A stretch of DNA of 64,000 nt from an uncultured Tateyamaria sp. (GCA_947501275.1 CANMVD010000004.1:62001-126000); one strand, 5' to 3'; shown: positions 19,682 to 29,260, counted from the first letter of the stretch. Notes: generated by a model from the letters alone, not told the origin. Program-made: numbers and translations.

Positions 19682-20638
19682 ATGACCCACGGATATGAAA
19701 CAGGCCGTCTGAACCTTCCGTTTGTTGGCATTTCGACCTTTGGCAAGCGCCCCTACGTCGAGGATTGGAACGCATTGCAGGCTGACGTCGCAATTCTCGG
19801 CGCCCCGTTTGACGCTGGCACGCAATGGCGCTCGGGTGCGCGGTTCGGACCAAGAGCCGTGCGCGAAGCCTCGACCCTGTTCAGCTTTGGGCATGCCGGG
19901 GCTTACGACCATGAAGATGATGCAACCTACCTGCCCGCGGATGTCCGGATCGTGGACATGGGAGACGCGGACATTATTCACACCGACACCGAAGGGTCGC
20001 ACACGAATATCGAAACCGGCGTTCGTGCTGCGCTGAATGCAGGTGCGCTTCCGGTCACGATTGGAGGAGATCACTCGATCAACATTCCCTGTATCCGCGC
20101 TTTTGAGGGTCAGGGAGACATCCACATCCTGCAAATTGACGCGCATCTGGACTTCGTCGATGAGCGCCACGGTGTGCGCCACGGCCACGGCAATCCGATG
20201 CGGCGGGCCGCCGAACAGTCCTATGTGACGGGGCTGACCCAAGTTGGCATTCGCAATGTAAGCTCAACTGCGAAGGAGGGTTATTCGGACGCGCGGGCCA
20301 TGGGGTCAGACATCCTGTCGGTTCGTCAGGCGCGGGCATTGGGACCGCAAGCTGTCGGTGCACGCATACCGGACGGCGCGCGGGTCTATATCACTATCGA
20401 TATCGATGCGTTCTGTCCCTCTATTGCGCCGGGAACGGGAACACCCAGCCATGGCGGGTTCCTGTATTACGACGTGCTGGAATTGCTGCAAGCCGTCAGC
20501 AAACGCCACGACATCGTTGGCATTGATCTTGTAGAAGTCGCGCCGGATTACGACCCGACGGGAAGCACGGCAATTCTGGCAGCGCAGGTCTTGATGAACT
20601 TGCTTGGGTTCATCTTCCACGCGCGTTCCCAAACGTGA
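19682..20638 (+). CDS. Agmatinase-family ureohydrolase
   Basis: Mn-dependent amidinohydrolase of 318 residues. Metal ligands are visible in GGDHSI (His), IDAHLDFVD (Asp-His-Asp) and TIDIDAFCPS (Asp-Asp), with PGTGTPSHGG and the end-domain VEVAPDYDPTGSTAILAA, all typical of SpeB/guanidinobutyrase/proclavaminate amidinohydrolase relatives. Agmatine is the usual guess, but guanidino acids are equally possible from sequence alone. ATG 19682 has an AAGGAG site 10 bases upstream; the TTG three codons earlier abuts that site. No polyamine gene is adjacent. Confidence 0.88.
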   Translation: MTHGYETGRLNLPFVGISTFGKRPYVEDWNALQADVAILGAPFDAGTQWRSGARFGPRAVREASTLFSFGHAGAYDHEDDATYLPADVRIVDMGDADIIHTDTEGSHTNIETGVRAALNAGALPVTIGGDHSINIPCIRAFEGQGDIHILQIDAHLDFVDERHGVRHGHGNPMRRAAEQSYVTGLTQVGIRNVSSTAKEGYSDARAMGSDILSVRQARALGPQAVGARIPDGARVYITIDIDAFCPSIAPGTGTPSHGGFLYYDVLELLQAVSKRHDIVGIDLVEVAPDYDPTGSTAILAAQVLMNLLGFIFHARSQT

Positions 20639-20830
20639 GACACCACCCTTCACCGCGAACGCAATGTTGGGCAATCGTCACGGCGGCTGACACGCCGTGT
20701 TGAGGGGGATGATCGCCCGTTCAGGCAAACCCAAAAAACGACGCACGCAACCCTGCCCATGTCGTTTGCCACCTTTCGCCTCGCGCAGCGCAAGCTATTG
20801 TGGCGCAACACAAGAATTACCGAGGCCGTG

Positions 20831-22870
20831 ATGAGCACTGATCCCCTTGTAGTCTTCACCCCGTCCGGCAAGCGCGGGCACTTTGCCGTCGGCACACCGA
20901 TCCTGACAGCCGCGCGTCAATTGGGCGTTGATCTGGACAGTGTGTGCGGCGGGCGGGGCATCTGTTCCAAATGCCAAATCACACCAAGCTATGGGGAATT
21001 CTCAAAACATGGCGTGACGGTTGCGGAAGACGCTCTTTCGGAATGGAACAGTGTGGAAGAGCGTTACAAATCCAAGCGTGGGCTCAAACAAGGTCGGCGG
21101 CTTGGCTGTCAGGCGACGGTACAAGGCGATGTTGTGATCGACGTGCCCCCTGAAAGCCAAGTGCACAAACAGGTGGTGCGCAAACGAGCCGAAGCGCGCG
21201 ACATCACCATGAACCCCTCCACCAAGCTGTACTATGTCGAAGTGGCCGAACCAGACATGCACGACCCCTCCGGCGATCTGGAGCGGCTCGTCGGGGCAAT
21301 TGAAAGAGATTGGTTCATCACCAACATCCACGCAGATCTGCACATCCTGCAAACGCTGCAACCGACATTGCGCAAAGGCAACTGGAAGGTCACGGTGGCC
21401 ATCCATCTGGGCGACAATGAAAACGCACCACGCATCATGCATGTGTGGCCGGGCTACTATGACGGCACGGTTTATGGGCTCGCAGTTGATCTTGGCTCGA
21501 CCACTATCGCGGCGCATCTGTGTGATCTGACGTCGGGTGAAGTCGTCGCGTCATCCGGCATCATGAATCCGCAGATCCGTTTTGGCGAAGACCTCATGAG
21601 TCGTGTGAGTTACGGCATGATGAATTCTGGCGGTGCGCAGGAAATGACTGTGGCTGTCCGCGAAGGGATGAATGCGCTTTTTACCCAGATCGCGACCGAG
21701 GCTGCGATAGATAAGGGACTGATTGTGGATGCGGTCTTTGTGTGTAATCCGGTCATGCATCATCTTCTGTTGGGGATTGATCCGTTTGAGCTGGGTCAAG
21801 CACCCTTTGCACTGGCGACATCTAATGCATTGCGGATGCGTGCAGACGATCTTGAATTGAACATTCACCCCTCTGCGCGTGTCTACCTGTTGCCGTGCAT
21901 TGCAGGGCACGTGGGTGCGGATGCAGCAGCCGTCGCGCTGAGCGAAGCACCCGACAAATCCGAGGATCTTGTCCTTGTGGTGGATGTTGGCACAAACGCT
22001 GAAATCCTGCTTGGCAACAAGGAAAAGGTTCTGGCCTGTTCTTCACCCACGGGTCCGGCGTTTGAAGGGGCACAGATCACTTCGGGGCAACGCGCCGCGC
22101 CGGGCGCGATTGAACGGGTCGAAATCGATCCAGTGACCAAGGAGCCGCGATTTCGGATCATTGGTGTTGAGCAATGGTCAGATGAAGACGGTTTTGACGA
22201 GGCGGCAAGTGCAAGCGGTGTCACCGGAATCTGTGGTTCCGGCATTATCGAAGCGATTGCCGAAATGCGGATCGCGGGGCTGCTGGATCCCTCGGGATTG
22301 ATCGGCAGCGCTGCGCAAACCGGGACAGACAGATGCATGCAGGACGGTCGCACACATGCATATCTTCTGCATGACGGCTCTGCCAACGGTGGGCCGCGTA
22401 TCACCATCACCAATCCAGACATCCGTGCCATCCAGATGGCAAAGGCCGCTCTTTACTCCGGGGCGCGCCTGTTGATGGACAAGTTTGGCGTCGACACGGT
22501 GGACCGCATCGTGCTTGCCGGGGCGTTTGGGGCGCATATTTCGCCCAAACACGCAATGGTTCTGGGGATGATCCCTGATGCGCCGTTGGACAAGGTCACA
22601 TCTGCGGGCAATGCGGCAGGAACTGGCGCACGCATTGCGCTGTTGAACCGCGAAGCACGGGGCGAAATCGAAGAAACTGTTCGCCGCATTCACAAGGTTG
22701 AAACCGCGATCGAGCCGCGGTTTCAGGAACACTTTGTAAATGCCTCTGCGATTCCAAATTCCGTCGAACCATTCCCCATCTTGAATTCTGTCGTGGCTTT
22801 GCCAGATGTGAGTTTCAACGCAGGGGGAGACAGCGAAGGCGGCGGGCGGCGACGCCGGAGACGCGCATAG
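20831..22870 (+). CDS. DUF4445 / RamA-like corrinoid activation protein
   Basis: Protein of 679 residues. An N-terminal plant-type [2Fe-2S] ferredoxin domain carries Cys39, Cys45, Cys48 (CGGRGICSKC) and Cys93 (RRLGCQA), followed by a linker and an ASKHA ATPase domain (LAVDLGSTTIAAHL at about 217, LVVDVGTNAEILLG, VLAGAFGAHI). The family reduces inactive cob(II)alamin to cob(I)alamin on corrinoid methyltransferases using ATP. From memory, genetics in Phaeobacter inhibens ties such a protein to a split B12-dependent methionine synthase. No corrinoid methyltransferase gene lies nearby. ATG 20831 is chosen over an in-frame start at 20759, which lacks family similarity. The C-terminus is Gly/Arg-rich (GGGRRRRRRA). 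Confidence 0.85.
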   Translation: MSTDPLVVFTPSGKRGHFAVGTPILTAARQLGVDLDSVCGGRGICSKCQITPSYGEFSKHGVTVAEDALSEWNSVEERYKSKRGLKQGRRLGCQATVQGDVVIDVPPESQVHKQVVRKRAEARDITMNPSTKLYYVEVAEPDMHDPSGDLERLVGAIERDWFITNIHADLHILQTLQPTLRKGNWKVTVAIHLGDNENAPRIMHVWPGYYDGTVYGLAVDLGSTTIAAHLCDLTSGEVVASSGIMNPQIRFGEDLMSRVSYGMMNSGGAQEMTVAVREGMNALFTQIATEAAIDKGLIVDAVFVCNPVMHHLLLGIDPFELGQAPFALATSNALRMRADDLELNIHPSARVYLLPCIAGHVGADAAAVALSEAPDKSEDLVLVVDVGTNAEILLGNKEKVLACSSPTGPAFEGAQITSGQRAAPGAIERVEIDPVTKEPRFRIIGVEQWSDEDGFDEAASASGVTGICGSGIIEAIAEMRIAGLLDPSGLIGSAAQTGTDRCMQDGRTHAYLLHDGSANGGPRITITNPDIRAIQMAKAALYSGARLLMDKFGVDTVDRIVLAGAFGAHISPKHAMVLGMIPDAPLDKVTSAGNAAGTGARIALLNREARGEIEETVRRIHKVETAIEPRFQEHFVNASAIPNSVEPFPILNSVVALPDVSFNAGGDSEGGGRRRRRRA

Positions 22871-22979
22871 CGACTGGGCTGTTGGATGTAAGCATCCGGT
22901 GCTCAACCAATCATGTCGCGGCACAGACCAATCACAAAGTGCCTCCAATTCGCGCTGTGACCAGAAGTTTCACCGATTT

Positions 22980-23019
22980 CTACGCGGCGACAGGTGTGTG
23001 TCCGCACCAACCCGCGTAG
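22980..23019 (+). other. Two-tier hairpin in the leader of the methyltransferase gene
   Basis: CTACGCGG (22980-22987) pairs perfectly with CCGCGTAG (23012-23019); inside, GGTG pairs with CACC around an 8-base loop. It ends 46 bases before the start codon and is not followed by a T-run. It could be an mRNA leader element or simply a terminator of the upstream RamA-like gene. I cannot match it to a known riboswitch. Confidence 0.4.
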
Positions 23020-23065
23020 GGTGACACGACTAAACCCGAAGCGACACTCATAAAAGGGGGACGCC

Positions 23066-23905
23066 ATGTCCAACATGGATCAGGAAGAGTTCTGGACCAA
23101 TGCGGCGGGGCCCAAGTGGGTCACGCTTCAGGATGAAATGGATGCGTTGATGCACCCGGTTCTGGATCTGTTGCTTGCACGCGCATCGCTGCAAAAAGGC
23201 GCACGGGTTTTGGATATTGGATGCGGCACAGGCGCAAGCGTGATCGCCGCGGCGGATATGGTGGGAGAAAGCGGGCATGTAATCGGGCTCGATATCTCAG
23301 ACACAATGCTGTCTTTGGCTCAGGACCGGTTGGCGGGGCGCAAGAACACCGATCTCCTGAAGGCGGACGCGCAGGTACATGCTTTTGACACGCAGTTTGA
23401 TGCGATCATATCGCGTTTTGGCGTCATGTTCTTTGACGACAGTGTGGCCGCTTGTGCCAATCTTTACAATGCATTGGCCCCCGAAGGCCGGATGACTTTC
23501 GCAACCTGGGGTCCTGCCCCGGAAAATCCGTGGTTCATGGAACCGGCTGCCGCTGCAAAATCCGTGCTCGGGCCAATGCCCAAAACAGATCGCTCATTGC
23601 CCGGCCCGTTCGCCTTTGAGGATAGCGCGCGTGTACTGGACATCCTGCATCGCGCGGGCGTGCAAGATGCCACGGTGGAAACTGTGAACGTCTTTCTCAC
23701 ACCAAGAGGCAGCATCAAGGCGGCATCGGAACTCTGCACCCAGATCGGACCGGCCGATGGTGCGCTGCGCCATCACGAAGCCAATGACGAACAGCGCATC
23801 CAGGTGATGTGCGAAATCGAAAAACGCTTTGCCGTCTTTGATGGCCCAGAAGGATTTGACATTCCGGCGGTGATCCACATTTACAGCGCGCGCAAACACT
23901 CTTGA
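23066..23905 (+). CDS. Class I SAM-dependent methyltransferase
   Basis: UbiE/arsenite-methyltransferase-like fold of 279 residues, starting MSNMDQEEFWTNAAGPKWV. Motif I is VLDIGCGTGASVIAAA (about residues 50-65), motif II region GLDISDTML, and motif post-I FDAIISRFGVMFFDD. The C-terminal part is a variable substrate-binding lid. The acceptor is unknown; there is no quinone or metalloid gene nearby. ATG 23066 has a GGGGGA Shine-Dalgarno. It follows a 195-base gap containing a structured hairpin and precedes a tRNA gene. Confidence 0.85.
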   Translation: MSNMDQEEFWTNAAGPKWVTLQDEMDALMHPVLDLLLARASLQKGARVLDIGCGTGASVIAAADMVGESGHVIGLDISDTMLSLAQDRLAGRKNTDLLKADAQVHAFDTQFDAIISRFGVMFFDDSVAACANLYNALAPEGRMTFATWGPAPENPWFMEPAAAAKSVLGPMPKTDRSLPGPFAFEDSARVLDILHRAGVQDATVETVNVFLTPRGSIKAASELCTQIGPADGALRHHEANDEQRIQVMCEIEKRFAVFDGPEGFDIPAVIHIYSARKHS

Positions 23906-23943
23906 CGCCAAAGGCGGGCTTGCCTATCCGAAGGGTCAGGCGC

Positions 23944-24017
23944 GCGGGTATGGTGAAAAGGTATCACGGCAGCTTCCCAAGCTTTAGTTACGAGTTCGAT
24001 TCTCGTTACCCGCTCCA
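23944..24017 (+). tRNA. tRNA-Gly(CCC)
   Basis: Acceptor GCGGGTA/TACCCGC, D stem GTGA/TCAC, anticodon loop TTCCCAA with anticodon CCC (23976-23978), T arm ACGAG-TTCGATT-CTCGT and an encoded CCA (24015-24017). The anticodon stem GCAGC/GCTTT has a C-T opposition at the second pair (C23970 with T23984) plus a G-T wobble at the first, so it is weaker than usual. Confidence 0.93.
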
Positions 24018-24104
24018 ATTCCCGTCCAATTGACCAGCACACTGTGCATCTGTGCACCGAAATCCGCTTGCACCCAACGCGCAGTTCCCCAAGTGTCCGA
24101 AGTT

Positions 24105-24371
24105 ATGGCTCGGTCTCAACATCATGACGCGTCTTTCTTCAAGATCGCAACGGATCGATCCGTCGTGCGACGTGCGGGAAAGGTCGCGCTCATTGTGGGC
24201 TGCATCCTTGCAGCGATAAATCACGGCGACAACATGTGGAACCTGCGCATGGATCTCGCCGCCTGGCTGAAATGCGCGTTGACCTTCTGTGTGCCCTACT
24301 GCGTGTCGACCTATTCTTCGGTTATGGCCGTGCGCGATCAGAAACAGCAATTGGAGACTGAGATCCAATGA
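24105..24371 (+). CDS. nrtS: NrtS-like small membrane protein
   Basis: Protein of 88 residues with two membrane helices: KVALIVGCILAAINHG and CALTFCVPYCVSTYSSV, preceded by KIATDRSVVRRA. This arrangement matches the NrtS family, annotated as nitrate/nitrite transport accessory proteins; direct functional support is thin and there is no nitrate gene in the window. The ATG at 24105 is the first Met; a TTG at 24030 would add an unsupported leader. Its stop overlaps the sulfatase start by 4 bases (ATGA). Confidence 0.7.
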   Translation: MARSQHHDASFFKIATDRSVVRRAGKVALIVGCILAAINHGDNMWNLRMDLAAWLKCALTFCVPYCVSTYSSVMAVRDQKQQLETEIQ

Positions 24372-26026
24372 ACATCCTGTTTGTGATGTATGACCAGTTG
24401 CGGTTTGACTACCTCAGCTGCGCCGGGCACCCCCACTTGCACACGCCAAACTTTGACCGTGTCGCGGGCATGGGCGTGCGGTTTTCAAACGCCTATGTGC
24501 AGTCCCCGATCTGTGGTGGATCGCGGATGTGCTTTTACACCGGGCGCTATGCCGCATCGCATGGTGCACAGTGGAACAACTTCCCTTTGCGGGTTGGCGA
24601 ACAGACGCTCGGGGATCATCTGCGCAAAATCGGAATGTCCTGCCACCTGATCGGCAAAACACACATGAAAGTGGACGCCGAGGGCATGGCACGCCTTGGA
24701 CTGTCGGCAGACAGTGTGATTGGGGTGCGTCAAAGCGAATGCGGCTTCGATCCATGGGTGCGCGATGATGGCTTATGGGCACAAGGCCCAGACGGCTTTT
24801 ATGACGAAAAAAGAAGTCCTTACAACGAGTATCTCAAGTCACAAGGATACGACGGGGAAAATCCATGGGCCGACTACGCCAATGCAGGCATCAAGGATGA
24901 TCAGATCGCAAGCGGGTGGATGTTTGACCATTCCAATCTGCCCGCAAATATCCGCGAAGAAGACAGCGAAACGCCTTGGCTGACCCGCGAAGCGATCCGC
25001 TTTGTTGATAAAACCAAAGGCCCATGGTGCATGCACCTGAGTTACATCAAACCGCATTGGCCCTACATCGTCCCCGAGCCTTACGCATCAATGTACGAGG
25101 CAGGTCAGGTCCCTGCTCCGATCCGCTCTGAAGATGAAAAACGTGACACCCATCCCGTGTATGAGGGCTTTATGAACGGGCTTGTGGGTCAGGCCTTTTC
25201 CAAGGACGACGTCCGCGCCAAAGTCATTCCTGCCTATATGGGCCTGATCAAGCAATGCGACGATCAGTTGGGTCTGTTGCTGGACCACCTCGAAACGACG
25301 GGTCAATTGTCCGACACCATGATTGTGCTGACATCTGATCACGGCGACTATCTTGGGGATCACTGGCTGGGCGAAAAGAACCTGTTTCACGACCCATCCG
25401 TCAAGATCCCGATGATTGTCTACGACCCGCGCGCAAAAGCAGATGCGACGCGGGGCACCGTGTGTGACGCGCTTGTCGAAAGCATTGATGTTGCTGCGAC
25501 ATTTATTGAAGCCGCAGGCGGCGAGGTGCCGGATCATATCATTGAGGGGCGCAGCCTCTTGCCTTGGCTGCATGGTGAGTCGCCGGAATGGCGCGATTAT
25601 GTGATTTCGGAATACGACTTCAGCGCCCAGCCTGTTGGGGCAAAACTGGGTCTCGCCCCGCGTGATTGTCGTCTCTTCATGGTGTTTGACGGACGCTACA
25701 AACTGATGCACTGCGCAGCCCCGGACCTGCGGCCGATGCTGTTTGATTTGGCTACGGACCCCGACGAATTAAATGATCTCGCGCGCGGAATGGATCATAG
25801 CGATACGATCCTGCGATTAACACAATACCTGCATGAATGGGGATTGCGTATGTCCCAACGTGTGACGAAATCCGAAAGCGATATCATAGGGATGCGCGGT
25901 GGTTCGTTGCGGCGAGGTATTTTACCGTTCATGGTCGACGGATCCGAAGTGGATGCGGAACTGACGGTCAAATATCGCGGTCCAGTGCGCCAAAACCACC
26001 TGCAGACCGATAGCGAGATCGAGTGA
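24368..26026 (+). CDS. Sulfatase / phosphonate monoester hydrolase-like enzyme with atypical formylglycine motif
   Basis: Alkaline-phosphatase superfamily hydrolase of 552 residues, no signal peptide. Metal residues are visible: Asp9 and nearby Gln10 (MYDQ), and TSDHGDYLGDH; GKTHMK supplies the catalytic Lys and His. The nucleophile site reads Cys49-Gly-Gly-Ser-Arg53 (SPICGGSRMCFYTGRY), whereas the formylglycine consensus is C-x-P/A-x-R, so the third position is Gly. C-terminal helices (residues about 475-552) resemble the oligomerisation tail of phosphonate monoester hydrolase or choline-sulfatase relatives. Overlaps nrtS by 4 bases. Substrate unknown. Confidence 0.85.
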   Translation: MNILFVMYDQLRFDYLSCAGHPHLHTPNFDRVAGMGVRFSNAYVQSPICGGSRMCFYTGRYAASHGAQWNNFPLRVGEQTLGDHLRKIGMSCHLIGKTHMKVDAEGMARLGLSADSVIGVRQSECGFDPWVRDDGLWAQGPDGFYDEKRSPYNEYLKSQGYDGENPWADYANAGIKDDQIASGWMFDHSNLPANIREEDSETPWLTREAIRFVDKTKGPWCMHLSYIKPHWPYIVPEPYASMYEAGQVPAPIRSEDEKRDTHPVYEGFMNGLVGQAFSKDDVRAKVIPAYMGLIKQCDDQLGLLLDHLETTGQLSDTMIVLTSDHGDYLGDHWLGEKNLFHDPSVKIPMIVYDPRAKADATRGTVCDALVESIDVAATFIEAAGGEVPDHIIEGRSLLPWLHGESPEWRDYVISEYDFSAQPVGAKLGLAPRDCRLFMVFDGRYKLMHCAAPDLRPMLFDLATDPDELNDLARGMDHSDTILRLTQYLHEWGLRMSQRVTKSESDIIGMRGGSLRRGILPFMVDGSEVDAELTVKYRGPVRQNHLQTDSEIE

Positions 26027-26229
26027 GCGAATTCGCGGCTACAACCAGAAGCAGATGCGACAAACGCACTTGGTTGCAGCACGTATGTCACTTAAATCAA
26101 CCATCCGTTAACGCATGTTTCTGCGCAAAAGCCGCAATGCGCAATAGACACAGTGGAATTTGTCGTGCCTAATGAGCCTATTACGAGTGACCATTTATCA
26201 TCCGATCGAAACTCTGAAAATGGCTTCAC

Positions 26230-27525
26230 TTGGATCCCAGCACGCGAATAAAAGCACTTTTTGATGATGTTCGACGGACCGAGCGGGTCTTGGGTGTCGA
26301 GTTTCTGATCCGCTTTGCTCTCGTTATGATTGCATCCATCTGTGGATGGTTACTGCTGGACCTCGACTTCTTGCCGATCTGGGTCGCCGCCTATTACACG
26401 TGCGTTCTGTTGGAAAAGCTCGTACTGAACCTGCCGTTCAAAACGTATGATGGTTTCGCCCTGGCCGCTCTTTGGGTGGTCAGCTTTCTGTTGGCGTCCG
26501 TCTATGCCGTGTTGCCCGTCTACGTCTGGAACATGGAAGACGACATCTGGAAGTTCGCGACCGCGGTGCTGTTTGCGGGCGGAGTTCTGAACATCTTTCT
26601 GCTGCGTGCACGCAACTGGCTCTTGGGTCTGGCATACATGTTACCGATGACCGCCGCCGCCTTTGCGATCACCGCGACGTTTTTCGAAGGTTCTGCCGGC
26701 GGGACCGAATTCTGGGCGGCTTTCATTCTAAGTGTTTGTCTCGCGGTCTACTTTGCCGTTTGTCTGTGGGAGGCACACAAATCTCACCAACACCTCAGAG
26801 ATACGCGCGAACAGTTCATGCAGGCTCAGAAGGTTGAGGCACTCGGGACGCTCACCAGCGGTGTTGCTCATGATTTCAACAACTTGCTAAGCGTTATTCA
26901 GGGGAATCTGGAACTGCTTCAGACCTATCCCCAGTCGCCTGATCGGGCGGAGTTTGTAGATGAAGCGCTGAAGGCGGCCAAGCGTGGTGCGACGCTGACC
27001 AGACAGTTGACGTCCTACGGCCGCAAGGCCGACCTCATCCCCAAGCGTATCAACCCGACGGATATCTTGCGCGCGGTCGAGGAGATGGCCAACCGAATCT
27101 TACCGGCCAACTTCACGCTCACGGTGCAGACGAGTGCGAACCAGAGTACGCTGTTCATCGATGAATCGCTTTTGCACTCCGCATTGTTAAACCTCGTTAT
27201 CAACGCGCGCGACGCGATGCCGGATGGTGGCGAATTGACAATGCGATGCACGGACCCGGCCAATCCTCCGGAGTCATTACGGCTGAACCCGCTCAACACC
27301 TACGTCGCTTTCGAAGTTACGGATACCGGTACAGGCATTCCCGACGATGTTTTACCAAACATCTTTGATCCGTTTTTCTCAACCAAGCCAGTTGGTCAGG
27401 GCAGCGGGCTTGGTTTGCCAATGGTTTGCGGCTTTGCGCAGCAATCCGGAGGTGATGTCCACGTTTCAAGCGTACCCGGTGTCGGAACAAGCGTCGCCGT
27501 CTACTTGCCCAAAGGGTCCGAGTGA
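26230..27525 (+). CDS. Membrane sensor histidine kinase
   Basis: Histidine kinase of 431 residues without receiver. Six or so hydrophobic helices span about residues 20-180 with no large periplasmic domain, followed by a short coiled linker (REQFMQAQKVEALG), HisKA motif TSGVAHDFNNLLSV with His214, and HATPase_c with NLVINARDAM, DTGTGIPDDV and GQGSGLGLPMVCGFA. The kinase core is closest to the CckA-like/NtrB-like hybrid group. The start is TTG at 26230, the first codon after an in-frame stop at 26215; the N-terminus is uncertain. No response regulator is adjacent, so the partner is unknown. The 203-base upstream gap is AT-rich and should hold the promoter. Confidence 0.83.
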   Translation: MDPSTRIKALFDDVRRTERVLGVEFLIRFALVMIASICGWLLLDLDFLPIWVAAYYTCVLLEKLVLNLPFKTYDGFALAALWVVSFLLASVYAVLPVYVWNMEDDIWKFATAVLFAGGVLNIFLLRARNWLLGLAYMLPMTAAAFAITATFFEGSAGGTEFWAAFILSVCLAVYFAVCLWEAHKSHQHLRDTREQFMQAQKVEALGTLTSGVAHDFNNLLSVIQGNLELLQTYPQSPDRAEFVDEALKAAKRGATLTRQLTSYGRKADLIPKRINPTDILRAVEEMANRILPANFTLTVQTSANQSTLFIDESLLHSALLNLVINARDAMPDGGELTMRCTDPANPPESLRLNPLNTYVAFEVTDTGTGIPDDVLPNIFDPFFSTKPVGQGSGLGLPMVCGFAQQSGGDVHVSSVPGVGTSVAVYLPKGSE

Positions 27526-27544
27526 CGCCGCCAACCCGCTCCGA

Positions 27545-29164
27545 TCACTCGATCAACACCTCTCCGAACGTATCGCGCAGATTCCGCTTCAACACTTTGC
27601 CAGTCGCATTGCGCGGCAATACATCCGTAAAGACCACTTTGTCGGGCACCTGCCACTTGGCGATCTGACCGTCAAAGATGGACAGCACTTCTGCCTCGCT
27701 GGGGGATTGTCCTTCCGCGGCAACAACAATCAAAACGGGTCTTTCGTCCCATTTTTCATGACGCGCACCAATCACAGCGGCATCTGCCAGCTTTTCATGG
27801 CCCAGAGCGATGTTCTCAAGATCAACCGAGCTAATCCATTCGCCCCCTGACTTGATGATGTCCTTGGAGCGATCCTTGATCGACAAATATCCATCTGCAT
27901 TCAGTGTCGCGACATCTCCGGTGTCAAACCACCCATCTGTCAGCGTTCCCTCGATGCTCTTGCGGAAGTAATTGCTCAAGACCCATGGACCGCGCACAAG
28001 CAAGTCGCCTTGCGCTTCTCCGTCGTTGGGCAACTCTTGTCCCTCGTCATCGACAATTTTCATTTCGACACCCCACGGTGGACGGCCCTGGTTCTCACGC
28101 AACTTGTATTGCTCGTCCAACGGCAGGTCCAAATGCTTGGCCAGGGGTTGGTTGGATGTGCCCAATGGCGACATTTCCGTCATGCCCCATGCATGAATGA
28201 ACTCCACCCCGTAAGTGTCTCGGAACGTTGCAATCATTGATGGCGGGCAGGCAGATCCACCAACCACCGTCCGTGTGAGGCTGGTCAGTTCGGAACCCGA
28301 CTGCGCTGCTGCCCCCAGCAGCCCTTGCCAGATCGTCGGCACACCTAATGCGATGGTCACATCTGAGGTATCTATCAACCCCACGAGAGACGGTCCGTCC
28401 AAACCCGGGCCCGGTAAAACCATGCTCGCGCCCACTTGGGCACAGGCATATGGCGTTCCCCAGGCATTGACATGAAACATGGGAACCACAGGCATCACCA
28501 CATCCCGCGCAGAAAACCCGATACAGTCTTGGGTGTTGGAGGCAAAGGCGTGCAAGACGGTCGAGCGGTGGGAATACAACACACCTTTGGGGTGGCCTGT
28601 CGTGCCGGACGTGTAGCATAGCGAGGATGCCGTCATCTCATCGAACTCAGGCCACTCAAAATCCGGCGATCCGGTTTCGATCAATTCGTCATAGAACTGC
28701 AACCCTTCGATCTCGCCTGCCAATTCATCATCGCGCCCTTCCATCAAAACGATATGTGCAACGTCGGGGATCTTGTCGCGGATGGCCTTGATTAGCGGCA
28801 CAAAGGTGCGGTCGATAAACAGCACACGATCTTCGGCATGGTTGATGATGTAGACCAGTTGTTCCGGGAACAGACGCGGATTGATCGTGTGGCAGACAAG
28901 GCCCGCACCTGAGACACCAAAGTAGATTTCCAGATGGCGACGATTGTTCCACGCGATGGTCGCACAGCGCGCATTCGGTTCCAGACCCAACTGCGTCAGC
29001 GCATCGCCCAAGCGGTGCGCATTGGCACCCACCTGCCCCCAGCTTGTTTCCTCGACCCCGCCGGTGGTTTCGACAGACACAATGCGCGTTTGGCTATGAT
29101 AGCGCGCAGCGTGATCCACCAGCGATTGAATCGTCAGGGGAAAGTTCATCATTTGGCCAAACAT
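27545..29164 (-). CDS. Acyl-CoA synthetase (AMP-forming)
   Basis: ANL-superfamily ligase of 539 residues activating a carboxylic acid to its CoA thioester. Core motifs: [16 protein letters not shown] (A3/P-loop), WGMTEMSP (A5), [10 protein letters not shown] (A7), [16 protein letters not shown] (A8) and [11 protein letters not shown] with the catalytic Lys (A10). The N-terminal [19 protein letters not shown] resembles medium-chain and 3-methylmercaptopropionate-CoA ligases (DmdB-like) of roseobacters; the sequence alone does not decide. A GGGAGG Shine-Dalgarno precedes the ATG at 29164. Convergent with the histidine kinase gene. Confidence 0.9.
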   Translation of the reverse strand: MFGQMMNFPLTIQSLVDHAARYHSQTRIVSVETTGGVEETSWGQVGANAHRLGDALTQLGLEPNARCATIAWNNRRHLEIYFGVSGAGLVCHTINPRLFPEQLVYIINHAEDRVLFIDRTFVPLIKAIRDKIPDVAHIVLMEGRDDELAGEIEGLQFYDELIETGSPDFEWPEFDEMTASSLCYTSGTTGHPKGVLYSHRSTVLHAFASNTQDCIGFSARDVVMPVVPMFHVNAWGTPYACAQVGASMVLPGPGLDGPSLVGLIDTSDVTIALGVPTIWQGLLGAAAQSGSELTSLTRTVVGGSACPPSMIATFRDTYGVEFIHAWGMTEMSPLGTSNQPLAKHLDLPLDEQYKLRENQGRPPWGVEMKIVDDEGQELPNDGEAQGDLLVRGPWVLSNYFRKSIEGTLTDGWFDTGDVATLNADGYLSIKDRSKDIIKSGGEWISSVDLENIALGHEKLADAAVIGARHEKWDERPVLIVVAAEGQSPSEAEVLSIFDGQIAKWQVPDKVVFTDVLPRNATGKVLKRNLRDTFGEVLIE

Positions 29165-29260
29165 CGGTGCCTCCCTTTTTTATGCCGGAGGACCGTCATA
29201 TTGCCTTGCGCTTGTGCCAATGCCGCGATCTCCCTGCGCACAACCCTGCCAAGGGCGAAA

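Noticed and set aside
20679-20699. CACGGCG/CGCCGTG hairpin after the agmatinase-family gene as terminator
   Set aside because: Stem is fair but no T-run follows; too weak to call.
22178-22948. 256-codon minus frame extending from the RamA-like gene into the gap
   Set aside because: Mostly antisense to the RamA-like gene; the part in the gap has no biased third positions.
26088-26112. TTAA...TTAA pair before the histidine kinase, as a CtrA site
   Set aside because: The spacer is 12 bases, not 7.
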